From Eudorina sp. 2006-703-Eu-15 (lineage: Eukaryota > Chlorophyta > Chlorophyceae > Chlamydomonadales > Volvocaceae), in contig BDSI01000023.1 of NCBI GenBank assembly GCA_003117195.1, positions 936,391-1,000,390 of the forward strand: DNA of 64,000 bases. Reading direction: 5' to 3'. Under the pieces are notes generated by a model that ran no database searches, was not told the origin of the DNA, and worked only from the letters and a program-made list of their open reading frames with translations. Shown here piece after piece: positions 22,301 through 35,200 of this stretch (position 1 is its first letter; each line of letters opens with the position of its first letter). The position numbers were made by a program, and so were the translations under genes.

Positions 22301-24413
22301 GTGCCGAGGAGCGGCAGGCTCACGTTCAGCGCTTCCAGACAAGCGACATCCCGGTGTTCCTGCTTACCTCCCAGGTGCGGCAAGACTCGGGTTGCGGAGA
22401 GGTTCCTCTGAATGCGGCCGTAGTTCGCTTAGCTGTTGAACCTGTGGTATTTCCCCCATGTATGACGGGGGGTTTCCGTCCTGAGATGTGAGCGTTTGTT
22501 GCCGTCCAGGTTGGCGGCTTGGGTCTCACGCTGACAGCAGCGGACCGGGTCATCATCGTGGACCCCGCGTGGAATCCATCGGTTGATGATCAGGTGAGCT
22601 CTTGGGGCTGCAGTGTGTCGACTGAATGCCATGTGACGCTGCCTGCAATGAGTGATCTGGACGCCCGGTCGGGAGTAAGGGTCCACCTTGTAACAGTTAC
22701 AGCGAAAATGAGCGAGCACCGCACGTGGGAGTGAAGAGCCCCATTGGTTTGCAGCGCACATTGCTCCTCACTGACGGACGTTGCTTGCGCACATATCCAG
22801 AGCGTGGACCGCGCATACCGGCTGGGGCAGACCCGTGACGTGGTGGTGTACCGTCTAGTCACCTGCGGCACAGTGGAGGAGAAGATCTACCGCCGCCAGG
22901 TCTTCAAGGGTGGCCTGTCGAAGACGGGCACCGAGGAGGGCATCCAGTTCAGGTGCGAGACAACCTTAGCAGCCACACATGCACTGGCGTCTGCCACGAC
23001 TAGCCGCTACAATCACATGCGCGTATCTGCTGGGCGACAACACGACCGATGTGTTGATGGCATTCGACTAATGGCATTCGACTAAGAATTTGCACGTAAA
23101 TGTCTGTGGATTCTTTGGGACAAATCTCCGCTCTGCCAGGTACTTCACACAGACAGAGCTCCGTGACCTCTTCTCAGTCACCGCTGAAGGCCTGCAGCGG
23201 AGCGATACTCAGGTGCAGCTGCGAGACATGCACGCGCACCAGCGGAATGCTTCGGAGGAGACGCACCGCCATTTGGAGCAGGTCCTACGCATGGACACCG
23301 TCGCTGGTGCGTGGTGCTTACTAATCAGTACCTGTATTGCTTCCATGGCGGGAGTCTATCATGTACATGCCCCTGGCCGCAGGCATCCATGACCACAACT
23401 TGCTCTTCAGCCAGCGCCCGGCGGAGCCGGTCCCGTCCGCCCAGGACGGTGCGGCAATACTGAGCCAGATGACCGGATCGGCACCAGGTGGGTGCGCCTG
23501 GCTTTTAACGAACTAGAGCTGCTACATGCTGCGCATTACCAATGACACGACCCGGTATTCCAATTCGACAGTGAACGTTGACGCGTTGACGAGCATGCTG
23601 GGGAGCGGTTTGAAGCTCGGCAGTAACGCCGAGAGCATGAAGCGAGAAGCTGCCGTCAGTGCATTGCGGAACGAGGTCGTGGACCTGGCCACCAGGATTC
23701 GCAGCACAGAATTGACTATCTCGTCCGGGCAATGTGACAAGATGCTGGACCGCGGCGCAAAGGTCAGCGCATACGTGAGGGACTTACCGCATCAAGGAGC
23801 GATATGCACGTACACGTTTCTTTCTTCAAGCGCGTCTCAAACGTACCTTGTCGTGCAATTGCAGATGAAGGAGAATTTGCGCGCGATGCAGATGAAGCAC
23901 GCGAAGAAGCTTGAAGAGCTTGCTGCTTTGGAGGGGGCCAGGTCCAGCGCTCCTGGTGCGGATGCCGGCGCTGGCCGACTGCCCAAAGCCGGGCAAGTCC
24001 ACACTGTTCCGACGACAGAGTCTACTGGCGGTAGCCAGTCTCACCTTTCGGCTGGCCACGCACAGGCGTCGCAGCAGCAGACGAGCATAAGCGGGCGCAA
24101 GTTTGGTTCCGCTCTCATATCTCGCAGAGCGGCGGGGCGCGAGAGCACGGACAGCGGGACGTCATCAGACGTGACGCTGGTTTGTCCTGGTGATCAAAGG
24201 CAGCAGCACCAGCCTGCGCAGCGACAACGGCCCGAGCGGCAAGAGGCCGGTCCGGCCCGTCAGCGACTGAGCGGGGATGGCCCAAGCACCCCGATTTGTC
24301 TTGACAACGACGAGGCATCTTTTGTGACGGCAGCCAGTGCCGGAGGACAGCACAATGAGGACGAGGACGGGGACGTGACGAGCAACGTGATCGACCTGAC
24401 GGACACACCGTAG
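19330..24413 (+). CDS. SNF2-family DNA translocase, ERCC6L/PICH-like (13 exons, 1,121 aa)
   Basis: Exons: 19330-20010, 20101-20442, 20724-20881, 21041-21228, 21400-21676, 21815-22157, 22246-22374, 22510-22593, 22801-22952, 23140-23306, 23383-23487, 23572-23762, 23865-24413. All phases agree. After an acidic, disordered N terminus comes [15 protein letters not shown]. The Walker A GLGKT spans the exon 1/2 junction, followed by motif Ia [12 protein letters not shown], Walker B DEGH (about residue 335) and SGTPIQNN. The helicase C lobe has [34 protein letters not shown] and [36 protein letters not shown] and [14 protein letters not shown] point to the ERCC6L/PICH (plant CHR24) branch rather than CSB. 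PICH proteins are ATP-driven translocases on stretched DNA bridges in anaphase. The C terminus ends VIDLT (residues 1114-1118), a likely SUMO-interacting motif. The ATG at 19330 is the first in the open frame. Exon 12's acceptor at 23569-23571 is the least certain. Confidence 0.87.
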
Positions 24414-25664
24414 TGGTGACGACCAAACCTGTAGATTTTCCGGCGCGTCTTCCAATGCAGGATGTCCGTGATTAGATAGGTAGAATGTATTGACATTCGG
24501 TTCTGCAGGCTTTCTGCGCGGCGCTTCTGTTCTCGAGAGTGACTGGCTTGTGTGGATCGTCACGGATGGGCCACCATTTGGCGCTCCCAATATAAATTGC
24601 CCCGGAGGCCTATGCATGCAGCGTGGATTTGCGGCTCCAATACATGCTTCAGTGTTCGTTTGGGCGACGACGCGTAGCGGTTAGGGTTTTTCGTAGCGCA
24701 GCGCGCACATCTTGCACCATGTTCCAGCAAGTGAGGCAGTAACAGGCAGTGTAATAGGCGGGTGGAGGCCGCGGGTGTCTGATTGGTCTGATTGGCTTGC
24801 CGTAAGCAGGTTGGGTTTGCTCTATATTTATGATAGCTGGGTTCGACAAGCAGAACAGATTGCTGCCTGGGGGGCTAGCCACCCCCAAGCACATTCGGAG
24901 CAGGTTTAGGGCGTGCGGATCGCTGTGCTGCAGGGGCCTTCACTTGCAACGAACTGTCATGAATCCCCCGGTGTGACCCCAAAGCGTGGGGGTAGTGATT
25001 TGACACAGTCACATGGCAGATCGACGCAACGCGTGAGCTCTACTGCGTAGGCCGTGTGTAACCGCTTCCCGCCAAGTGGTTCCGCGAGTCTGGTGAGTTT
25101 CAGGAGAGGCAATCCTGGCGCATCAGCAATCTGGTGTGTTGGCCGGTATGGCTGCATACCCCCCTCCGGGGGTGTGGTGGATGGGTGCGCAGTCCTTGGC
25201 AGGGTTGATGATGTGAGGCCTGGTGAGGCCACATTGTAACGGTTGCAGTGGTCATCCGTGCAGCATGTAGCGTTTGTTTGACCCCCTATGCTACTCGGCA
25301 TCCACCATGCTCAAGTGCTCGAACTCGCGCAGCAGGTCTGGAAGGGTGTTCGCATATTGCATGCTGTGACCCATGGGCCACTTTGTAAAGGGCAGGCCCA
25401 CGAGGGAGCGGATGACAATAGCACTCGAATACCTGCAGATGGTGCCGCCGATCACATAGCGGTATCAATGACAAGTAATCTGCACGGCGGTTGCGCAGTC
25501 TGCGTGAGAGCTTGACTGTCGCAATACAGCAGACAAGGACAATTTCACAAAAATACTCCGCATGCTGATAAGATCTGCAAATTGCATTTACAAGAGTTCG
25601 GACTTACCGTAGCAACCTTCTGCAGGTTTCGTTTAGAATCGGAAATTACTGTTGATCATAAAAG
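24414..25664. other. Intergenic region between the SNF2 and PSA3-like genes
   Basis: Contains the SNF2 3' UTR, with TGTAA at 24750-24754, and the promoter of the next plus-strand gene. No other gene is seen. The sequence just before 25664 is AT-rich. Confidence 0.5.
24750..24754 (+). promoter_or_regulatory. Candidate poly(A) signal (TGTAA) of the SNF2 gene
   Basis: First TGTAA after the stop at 24413, 337 bases downstream. Confidence 0.5.
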
Positions 25665-27606
25665 ATGCATTTGAGTCCCTTCAAATCCTGCAGCAACCAA
25701 GCTGGATGCGGCGCGCGTCGCGGGTGTGCTCGGCGGATGCCTCTGGTGGTCAGAGCGGTGCAGGCAAAGTGGGTCACTTCATACCAATAGGCCATTGGTT
25801 CCTGGAATAACAAAATGTGTGGAGTTGATCTGCTGACTTTTTTCCTTGCATGGTTTTGCCCAGGGATGACGGGTTCCTCTCAGGCATCAAAGCTGTTGCC
25901 AAGAAGGTGCAAGGTTCACTGCCTATAGTAGGCCTTGTTTCTAGGCTTGCTGCGCCTGAAGGTGGCTTCGACGAGCTGGTGAGTCGGGCCCCCGGGGGCG
26001 GCCCCCCCCGCCCACTGCCACGATCCCGTTACTGACCAACCGGCACGCTACCGGTCCTGCCACAAAGATGCTACCTCCTTCCGTGTTAAGCTCTCTTATA
26101 ATAGGCAGACCGTATCACCTTCGACTTCCATTCGTCTTAGTAGTCACATCAACCCTGCACGTGGACCTGCAGGCCTACCCTGAGTTTTGCCGCTCGATCA
26201 TTGACAAGGCTCCTGTCAGCTACCGCGTTGCACAGGCAGAGCTCGAGAAGGCCTACGGCAAGGTAAGGCGAGGCATGACGCTACGTGCCGTAAGGGAAAT
26301 GCCTGCATGCGACTCCCCACGTGACGCCCAGTTGTACCTGGGGAGGCGACAGAGTATTGAGAGAACCCTGTTCCTGACACACGCACACACACGGAACGCC
26401 CCATCTTGCTGTCAGTTGAAGAAATCCTCACATGCCCCAATGACTGGTTCTGCAGCCCGCCAACAGCCGATGGGTCTTGCTGGTGCTCTGGATGAGCAAA
26501 ATGGGCGTGGGGCTGGTACCGGCGAAGGACATTGTGGCGGCCAGCCGGCGGCTGCGTGTCACGGTGCGTGGGCTTCTGGGCTGGGAACCCGCGGGTGCAG
26601 TACTCCGGGGCTCCGCTGCCGCCGCATGGTGGCCGCATGGTGGCGCGCCATGAGTCATCGTCTGCGGGACCAACGGACAGCCTGACGTTTCATGGGCGCT
26701 TTGTGAAAAGTACTGCCTGCGGCCCGTCATGCCTTTGAGCGCTGTCATTCCTCGGGGCTGCCCCCACCCCTGACGCGGCGTGGGGGCGGTGGGAAGTCAC
26801 TGCCACGGAGAAAGCCCCGTCTGAGCTGCCACCGGCACGCCGCACACCGGTATGCCCATATGCCCGCGCACGCCCCATGCGCATGCGCACAGCAAGACAT
26901 CGAGATCGAGGTGGACCGCTTCGAGACTGCCAAGGGGGCGGTGCTCAAGAAGTACACCATGATGCAACGGCCCGAGGGCAAGCTGGAGGACAAGGTTAAT
27001 GTGGCGGTGGACGCGCTCTCCACACTGTGCCTGGGTGAGCAACGGGGCTACGGGGGGCAGGGGGAGAAACTCTGTACGGGGTAGCAAGCATGAGTGCCGG
27101 GGTGGTGGTGGTGGTGGCGGGGCTACCGACCTGACGCGCCCCGGATTAGGGTGCGCGCTGTGATGTTGCTTTGGTGGTGCGACTTCGGGATCTCAGTACA
27201 GCGACACAGTTCGAACCCCGCGGCTGTCAATCCTTTCTGCACATGCTACATTTTTGCCAGAGGTGCGCACTGCCGCAGATGTGCATCCGTACCGGAGCAG
27301 ATGCTGTCCTGCATTCCACGTATGGCATGCACCGAGCCACGGGGACGCGCCTGTCGGTGTCCCTCAGCTGGATACCCCGGACAGGGCTGGGTGACTGCGT
27401 TGTCGTCGGCCTGGCCGTGCTGATCAGGTCCCGCTGGCGTCCCCATTGCGCGTGTGGGTGCAGGGCTCAAAGAAGGCGAGGCAGTGCCGGACAAAGCTGC
27501 GCCGTTGCTCAAGGACATCGTCAGGGGAGCATTCCCGGAGGCAAGTGAGGAGATGGTGGCTGCGGTGGTGTCCGGCCGCCCAGCGCGTGCTCAAGCGTAC
27601 CTATGA
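25665..27606 (+). CDS. Plastid-targeted protein resembling photosystem I assembly factor PSA3 (233 aa)
   Basis: Six exons: 25665-25768, 25864-25978, 26173-26262, 26456-26563, 26893-27034, 27464-27606. All phases agree. The ATG at 25665 opens a Cys/Arg/Ser-rich transit peptide (MHLSPFKSCSN to VVRAVQAK). The mature part starts DDGFLSGIKAVAKKVQGSLP and continues IVGLVSRLAAPEGGFDEL, YPEFC, WVLLVLWMSKMGVGLVPAKD, RLRVTQDIEIEVDRFE and an acidic helix ending AAVVSGRPARAQAYL. The order GSLP-(I/V)-GL..R....EGG, then YVLL..W....GAGL..(S/A)..I......S..DLEFE..F, is what I recall of the land-plant PSA3 family, a stromal factor needed for photosystem I assembly. The match rests on memory of the motif pattern, so treat the name as probable. 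There is no membrane segment. Confidence 0.72.
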
Positions 27607-28077
27607 AACATACTTGGTCGCGACCGTGCATGCGGACCTGCTGTGTGTGATTGTGAAGTTTTCCGGTGTTAGGGTCAAGGTCAGGCAGCAGGTGAGGGAC
27701 TGCCTTGGAGAGTGTGAGTGGTGGAGGCGGCCGGTGATGCAGGACTGCTGTGGGGGTTTGTGGATGGCGACGGCAGCCGGCCATCAAGACAGCCGGCATG
27801 CCAGTGCAAGGCGGAATTCGGACGTGAAACAGCGGAACAGGGCAAGCAACCGGCGACCGTCATTTCCAGGGCCATGGTGAATTTCCCTCTTAAGCATAGC
27901 CCGAGTAGAGCAGGGGAGGTCGCTGCTGGTATAGCCCAATTCATCAATGCTCATGCGGCCTGCGATGGTATGCGGCACGAACTCCCAAACAGCAGCTCGG
28001 ATCACTTCGACCGATGGGACGGCGAAGAATGGACGCCGTCATCTCGGGATCGGAGATCCTGATGCCTACCTACCATG

Positions 28078-28082
28078 TGTAA
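28078..28082 (+). promoter_or_regulatory. Candidate poly(A) signal (TGTAA) of the PSA3-like gene
   Basis: First TGTAA after the stop at 27606, about 475 bases downstream. Confidence 0.45.
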
Positions 28083-29129
28083 CGCTTGTGTGTGTTGATT
28101 TCTTGGGTCGAGGTCATCTCTTTTACAGCAGGGCCACCGCGCGGGGTATCTTGGCCGTGTGCGCAACGGGGAAACACGGAAGACTGAATACTATACCCGC
28201 TAAAAGTGACCCGGGTTTAGGGATTTTCGGAAACCCATTAGTGCCCAACTTGCGAACCTGCCGGACGACGCCCTTATGCGTGCCTTTCATAATTTGTTAA
28301 TGCCTGTTTCCTACGATACGTTGAAATCCCCGACGGGCCGCGACGCCTGTGCGCAACTCACGTAGATGAGGAATTGGTTTAGGAAGAGTTTAACCCAGAT
28401 AACAATAAGTTGCATAAGAAATTTGTTGGATATTATATTGCATGTCTTACTCATGTCCGAGTTGCTTGTCCGATCTCTCCCGACTGAAACCGTTGAAACG
28501 ATGTCTTGCGGCTTGCTGCAGTCTTACATCGCTTTGAGGTGCAGCTATTACTTTATCACGAATTTCCTTTACAAGTTATATCATTTACAAAGAATTTCTT
28601 TCAGTTCTGCTTTGTGTATGTCACGACACACTTGAGCTGCACTTGGGCTGCACCGCAACGAACTGGTACCGGACTTAGCGTCAGATACACAGTCAAAAAA
28701 CTTGCCGATGAGTTGAATTTTAAAACAAAATTATAATACAAGCAATTTGTCCATCGTTCCTGCTTCAGTGAAGGTCCCCGGTTTCCGGACGTAAAGTGTG
28801 GGACACAAAGGGCCGCCACAATCGTTTTAGCTCCCGCTACGGATTCACGGCAACGATGCAATTGTCTGCCCTTGAAATACACTCATACACAGAAATTGTT
28901 TGATTTTTATTATACAGCTTCACGCGACATCAGGACCGGACCCCGACGCTTGCTGCGACTAATAATTTTTTGACAGTGTTACCAACCGCCGTTTGTTCAT
29001 GTCAAGATCTTTGGCTGCATACTTCACAAACCTTAGCTATGGTAACACCGCACTTGCGACGTGATATTAATGGTTATTGACCGCAATGCTCTTTTAATTC
29101 TTGATCTTAAAACCGACATGGAATTTGGC

Positions 29130-29143
29130 GGAGAACGTTCTCC
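29130..29143. promoter_or_regulatory. 14-bp perfect palindrome with heat-shock-element core
   Basis: GGAGAACGTTCTCC is a perfect palindrome 26 bases before the callose synthase ATG. Its centre AGAACGTTCT fits the nGAAnnTTCn unit bound by heat-shock factor. It may lie in the 5' UTR. A function is inference only. Confidence 0.4.
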
Positions 29144-29169
29144 TCTAAGCCAGCGCCCAGAATACTAGG

Positions 29170-30440
29170 ATGCCGAGCGCAAATGGGCAGCAGGCGGGCC
29201 TGCTCCAAGATATATCCAGTCGGGCGCAGGTGGGCGCTGAGCCGGACGGGGCTCGGGTTTCAACCTCCCGTGGTGCGGCGCAGCCATCATCGCAGCAGTT
29301 CTCCGGCCTCGGCCCCCTGCACGAAGACACGATGGCGAAAATGGCTGAAATGGCAGTTGCTGCCGCCATGCGGCTGCGTCTCGAGCAGCTTGACTCTCGG
29401 AAAACCTCCAGTTTGCCGTCGTTTGACGGACGCACAGACAGCAACGCCAGGTTGGAGACGACGTCACGGCCACCGAGCGCCTCCAAGAAACACGGAGGTC
29501 AACGAAGCGGAAAATCAAGGCCCTCCTCAGGGTTCAACGGCCTCCCGAACGCCGTGCCAACGCTTTCCCAGACCTCCACGCCAATCAAGAAATCCGAGTC
29601 CCCGGCCTCGGCCGCCGGCCGCGGCACCAGCCTACGCAGCCCACATCGCAACCTCAGCCGCTCGGGGAGCAGCGCGGCCTGCAGCCCCAGCCCCGAAGCC
29701 GCGGGGCTGTTGCGGCCCTCCAGCGCCAGCCGCAGCGGCTCCTCCCGCGGCAACCCGCAGTCCCCAGGGCCCTGGGACATCCTCCCGCCACATCACCGCG
29801 CCGCCAGTCGTGGCCCTCTCGCAGCCCGGCCACCGCCTCCCATCCGCGACTTACAGGACAGCATCCGCAGCCGTGGTTCATTGAGTGGCGCCGGCGGTGT
29901 CCCAGGCAGCCCGACGGCAGGATCACCTAGCCGGTTCAGCCGGGCCAGAGGCGGCGGTGAGTACGAACGGAGCGCCAGCGGTCGACACGGCAGCGTGGAT
30001 CCCCGGTCCGGCCGCTCGTGGTCGTCCGGCGGGGAGGCCGACGGCGTGGATGCATTGACACCTCGCAGCCTGAGCCGCGGTGGCAGCCGCCGCCGCAGCC
30101 GGCAGGCCGATTCTGAGGTTCAGAAGAGCACCGCGTCCAGGTCGGCGTCCTCTACCCGCATCGATGAGCGGCCCAGGGCCCGGAGCGCGTCACGAACCCA
30201 GCATCCGGCGCCGGAGAGTCCCCGCTTGAGGTCCCGGCACCCCGAGCGGGGAGAGGGGTCCCCTGGAAGTCCGCCGCGGCGACCCTCGTCTGCTTCCGCA
30301 CAGCGAGTGAGGAACCAGAAGCAGCAACCGCCGCCGCCGCCACCGCCGCGTGCTTTATCTCCAACGCCAAAGCCAACGCCGCAGCAGCAGAAGCCGGAGC
30401 AGACACCGTCACAGGCAGAGCAGCAGCAGCGACAGCGACA

Positions 30441-30491
<51 letters not shown>

Positions 30492-32220
30492 AGAGCAGCA
30501 GCAGCACCAGCAGCCGCAACTAACCCCACAACAACAGCAACAACAAGGCAAGGTGATGGCGAGTCAGAACCGCCTGAATCAGCAAGGCAAGGGCAGCAGC
30601 GCGGATGCAGCAGAGCAGCCGACTCCGCCAGCTGTCCCCACGGGACAGGAGATGTGGCACAAGCGTCCCGAGAATCAAAAACCGCTGTCGCGGAAGCAGC
30701 CTCCTCCACCGCCGCCGCCGAAGCAGGACCCCTCACAACCACCGGACCAGAAGGCCAACACCGGCCACAGTGTCAGCGCGGGCGGCGCCGCCGACTCGCA
30801 GCAGTGGCGCAGCGTCAGCGGCGGCGGAGCCCCCAGTGGCGCGGGCACCCACCCTGCAAGCGACCCGCTGAATCGCGCGGCGTCCTTCAGCAGCCGGAAG
30901 GAACCTCGACCCGTGAGTGCGGGCCCAGCGCCACAAACCGTTCAAGGACCTCATCCCGCGCCTGGAGCTGGCAGGTCCGGCAGCCAGGCATCGGCCCCAG
31001 CGGAAGGAGCCCGGCCGCCCTCAGCAGCGGCGCCTGTGGACGCCGTCAAGACAGCGGATGTGGCCGAATGCCGGACTGTCCCTCGGAGTCCCAAGCGTAG
31101 TAGGGGCGGGAAAGGCGCTGGGGCTGGGGCAACGGCCGCGGATGCCCCGGCGGCAGTCCGCGTCGTCCCGGCAGCACCGGCTCAGGCTCCGGGCCCGGCT
31201 CCAGTTCAGATTCCGGCGCCGGCGCCGGTCGCGGTTCCGGTTCCAGCTCCAGTTCCAGTTCCGGTGCCAGATCCCCGGACCGTTTCGGAGCGTCATCTGC
31301 CGACCGCTCCGCCTCCGCCACATCCGCCCGTTCATCTTCCTCGGCTGCCGCAGCTGCCGCCCTCGGTTCCGGAGCCACGGATGCCGCAGCCCGTGCTCGA
31401 GTCCACATCTCCTCCACTGACCACATCCTTGCAGGACCCCACCTTGGACCTCCTGCAGACGACGCATCTGACGCCGCCAACAGCGCCGCCGCCGCCACCA
31501 CCACCGCCGCCGTCTGGAACGGCGCCCGCGGATGGCGGCAGCGCGGCCGCCACACAGTCCCGCCAAGCCAGTGCGTTGACCGCCGCTGCTCTGGCAGCTC
31601 GACTGCAGCTGCTTCCGAGGTCCTCCCGCGCGCATGGACCGTCTATCGCCCTCAGAGACGGCCCCGTCGTTGCAATGACCGCCGCCGGGGGTGAGCGTGT
31701 CGGCGGCGGCAGCACAGGGCTCTTGCCGGGGGGCAGCGGCTCGTCGTTATCCCTGCGTCTGGGCCGGCCCCCCAGCGTGCCCGGCGCCGCACCCGCGGCC
31801 ACCCCACCCTTCATGTCTCCACAGCATCATCAGCATCATCAACAGCAGCAGCCCGAGATCAGCAGCCGATTCTTGCACGTAAGGCCCAGCGGGAGTATCT
31901 CCCCCGTGAGCGGACGGGGAAGGTCAGCGATGGGGCAGCTGACGGGCTCCGGCAGTGTCAGTTTCATGGGGGGCCGCGACAGCTCCACATCTAACTCGAC
32001 AGCGGACACGATGGGGGGTGGTGCTGATGATGGTGTTGGGCCGGATGGGGTCGGTGGGGTTCGAGGGGGGGAATTTTGGGATCAGTATCCGGGGGAGGTG
32101 GGGTCGCATCCGGAGATGATGGCGGCGGCGAGCGGCACGCTGCCGCTGCTGTACGGCAACGAGTGGGAGGAGCTGACGCACGAGGTGGTGTGGCGGGTGG
32201 CGAGGGCGTACGGCTTCCAG
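29170..32220 (+). other. Callose synthase exon 1: 1,017-residue disordered extension
   Basis: This exon codes almost only Ser, Pro, Gly, Ala, Arg and Gln. It includes a polyglutamine block at about 30415-30550, PPPPPP runs and PAPVPVPVP repeats near 31200-31280. The first sequence that looks folded is at the very end ([19 protein letters not shown]). Plant callose synthases lack such an extension. Many Ser/Arg-Ser sites suggest phosphorylation, but this is inference. Confidence 0.75.
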
Positions 32221-35200
32221 GTGCGTGGGTCGGTGGGTGGGTTGTGGAGGGGGCTTGGGGGATGCGGTTAGTACAGTATTAGGTTTCCTCATTCCTAAAG
32301 AGGAAGTATAACTCATTCCTGGGGACAGCTTGGGACAGCTTGAAATGAGTTGGGTTGAGTTGATCTGGAGCTGGTGTACGAATCTGTGGGCAGGTTCGGC
32401 TGTGGGTAGGTGGGTGGGTGGGTGGATGAGAAAGGGTATCGACGATTGGGGATGGGCTTTAAATGCCGTATTCCCTGGGCGCGGCGAGATCATTGTCCGA
32501 GGACCGGTGACCTCCCGACGGTGATGCGGGCTTGTGGGTGGAGCGCAGGTTGGGTGTGTGAGTTGAGCTCCGTCTCTAGGAAAGTGTCTCTTGGGGATCT
32601 CAAGTAAGTCAGATGGATGGTCGTCGACTCACCACACTGTTCCTTTGTTGCCTCGCCCCCACCTCCGGGGCCCCGCCCCCCCCAGACGTTCAACCTTAAC
32701 CCCGAGACCAAGTCCGACCCTCTGCCCCAGTGGACCCCCGCGACCGCCTTCCTGGTCTCGGAGCACATGTCCCGCATCCTCGTACGGAACATGCTGAGCC
32801 GCATGAAGCCACCCTCGAGCGCGTTCACCGCCTACAACGGCCGCCTCAGCGGCGGCGGCGCCGCCACCGCCGCCCAAGGCGCCGCCGGTGCCGGCGTTAG
32901 CGTCAGTGCCAGCGTCGATGCCTTCAGCAATGTCTATACCCGTCACGGCTCTGTCGTGGCGTCCGCCGGGGGCAGCGTCGCCGCCGCCGCCGCCGGCGCC
33001 GCCGTCGTACCGCCGACCGAGTCGCTTACCTCGGGCGCGCACTCGCTCTTCTCGAATCTCTCGCCCGCCGCCGCCGCGGCGGCGGCGGAGGCCACCGCCG
33101 TCGCCGCCGGCAGACCCCGTTTCGCCATGGCGGTGTACGAACTCCACAACACCATTTTCCACGTGTACGAGCAGCGCTGGTGCCGCCATCTGGAGCTGCG
33201 GCCCCGTCCCCGGGAGCTGCAGCGCATCTTGGAGGTGTCCCGCTGGACTGACAGTACGGCAATCAACGGCATGTTGTCCGAGCTGGCGCTTTACTTTTTG
33301 CTGTACAGCGAGGCCGTCAATCTGCGCCACACGCCGGAGCTGATGTGGTTTCTGTACTGGGCGGCCGTCCACAGCCCCGCCATGGAGATTCGGTGGCGGG
33401 AGGGGCTGCCGGAGGTGCAGGGGGAGAACCAGGGCGCCTGGGGCCGCAGGATAAAACTGCGCACGCAGTTCCAGGTGGGGTTGGGAGACCCGGGGGCTAA
33501 TTGAAAAAAGAAATAAACCCGAAGAACGAACTCGGGCAGACCTGGGGCGGAAGGGCTCCGATGTACATGTATTTGTGTGGTATGTGATTAGTGGGAAACG
33601 CGCATATGTGTACATTGTATACGTGGGTGTGTAAAACGTAACTGAACAGCGAGTGTGTGTATGTCTGTGTATGATTGAATGTTATAGGGCAGTGTGGGAG
33701 TCTGTGCGGGGAGGGGATGGTCGTTGGGGGTTTCAGGTAGGTGTCCCTATAGACAGGTGTGTGAGGGGCCTGCGGCGGTGTCGGCGGTGTGCGTGGTGGC
33801 CAGCCCCTGTCGAATCCACTAACGAGTACGAGTACGATATTGCGACCTCTTTGTGCCCTTTGCGTGTCTGTGTGCGAGAGACCCATGGGTCAGATGCTAG
33901 GAAATTCGCGTTTAGGGGGTGCTTGGAAGCAGCGTCCCGGGGCCATTGCCGTCTTGGTTCGTCGGCCCCCCAGCATCCCCCCGGACACATTCCCCCTTTC
34001 CAACCCCTCAAAAACCGCAGCGGGAGATTGCGGGGCTCCAAGCGCAGGTTGGGGCCCCGCCGAGTACCCGACCGCAGCCTCCACCGCCCACACACCTGCC
34101 GGCGCCAGTGCCCCCGGACCTGGCGGCGGCTGCGCTGCCGGCCTTCGCCGCCGCCACCATGGACGCGCTCGTGGCCTCCGCCGCCTCCACCTCGTTGACC
34201 GGCCGCCGCCTGGCAGCCACCTTGTCCCCCAATGACGTCAGCATCCTGGCTGACCTGGCGGCGTACGGCGACGGCGGATTCGTGACGGACCGCGTCGTGA
34301 CTCCGCTGTTTTATTTTCTCAGCCATGAGGTACGACAAACGCACATGCATGGTTTGCCGTACAATCCGCGTCACGCATACCTACAAGTACGGGGCACGCG
34401 CGGGATTGTGGGTCGGATCGACTCACTCTGTTACCATGAGCGACTTCATGTTGACTGTCCCCGGTGATTGCCCGCCAGTGTGGGTGGGTGGCCCCTAGCG
34501 CTCCCCCCGATCCGGCAGGGCGTCAAACACCTCTTGACTTTAATCTGCCCTTCCCTGCCCTTGCTTCCCTCCTTTCCATCCCCTCCTCCTCCTCCCCCTC
34601 CTCCTCCTCCCTTGAATTCTTGCCAGATGGACGCCCTGTTCGACGCGGGTGTGGAGGTGGCCCACCGACTGGGGTACGACGACGTGAACGAGTCGCTGTG
34701 CCGCCGGGACGTGGTGGACCGCCTGTTGATCATCCTGGGGGTCACTGAGTAAGTGGTGAAGGGGAACGGGGGGGGCTGCAGTCACCAAGGTGTGTCCTGA
34801 TGCACCGGCTAGCGACCGACAAGGTATCCGGATCCCTGTCCCGTCCCCGCCGGTCTACATGTACCACACCTCCAGCGAGCCTTCGGTCACTTTAGGCGAT
34901 CAATTAATGTCACCCGCCTGCTGCCAACGCCATGCCAACACCCGACACCATCGTTAGTTTCATCCCGCTTCCTGTGTGTGCAGCATGTAATGGATCCTAC
35001 CTTCCTCTGCCCTCCACTCCCTCTTATTCCCGGCCCCCCTCCGCCGGACCGCGATGAGCGCAGGGAGGCGCTGGTGTTTGGTGAGGTGCTGGAGGTGTGG
35101 AGGGCCCTCACGGAGCTCGGCTGCTGCCCCGCGGAGGACTCCAGGGGACCGCCGGGGCAGGGGCCCCCCGGAGGGCCGCAGACCTTCGACGCGCAGGCGG

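Larger units (their letters stand above)
27607..29169. other. Intergenic region upstream of the callose synthase gene
   Basis: Contains the 3' UTR of the PSA3-like gene to about 28100. From about 28340 to 29120 there is an unusually AT-rich stretch for this window, then the 5' UTR of the callose synthase gene. No gene is seen in either strand. Confidence 0.5.

Noticed and set aside
27205..27225. GTTCGAAC, a possible tRNA T-loop
   Set aside because: It lies inside an intron of the PSA3-like gene and no cloverleaf can be drawn.
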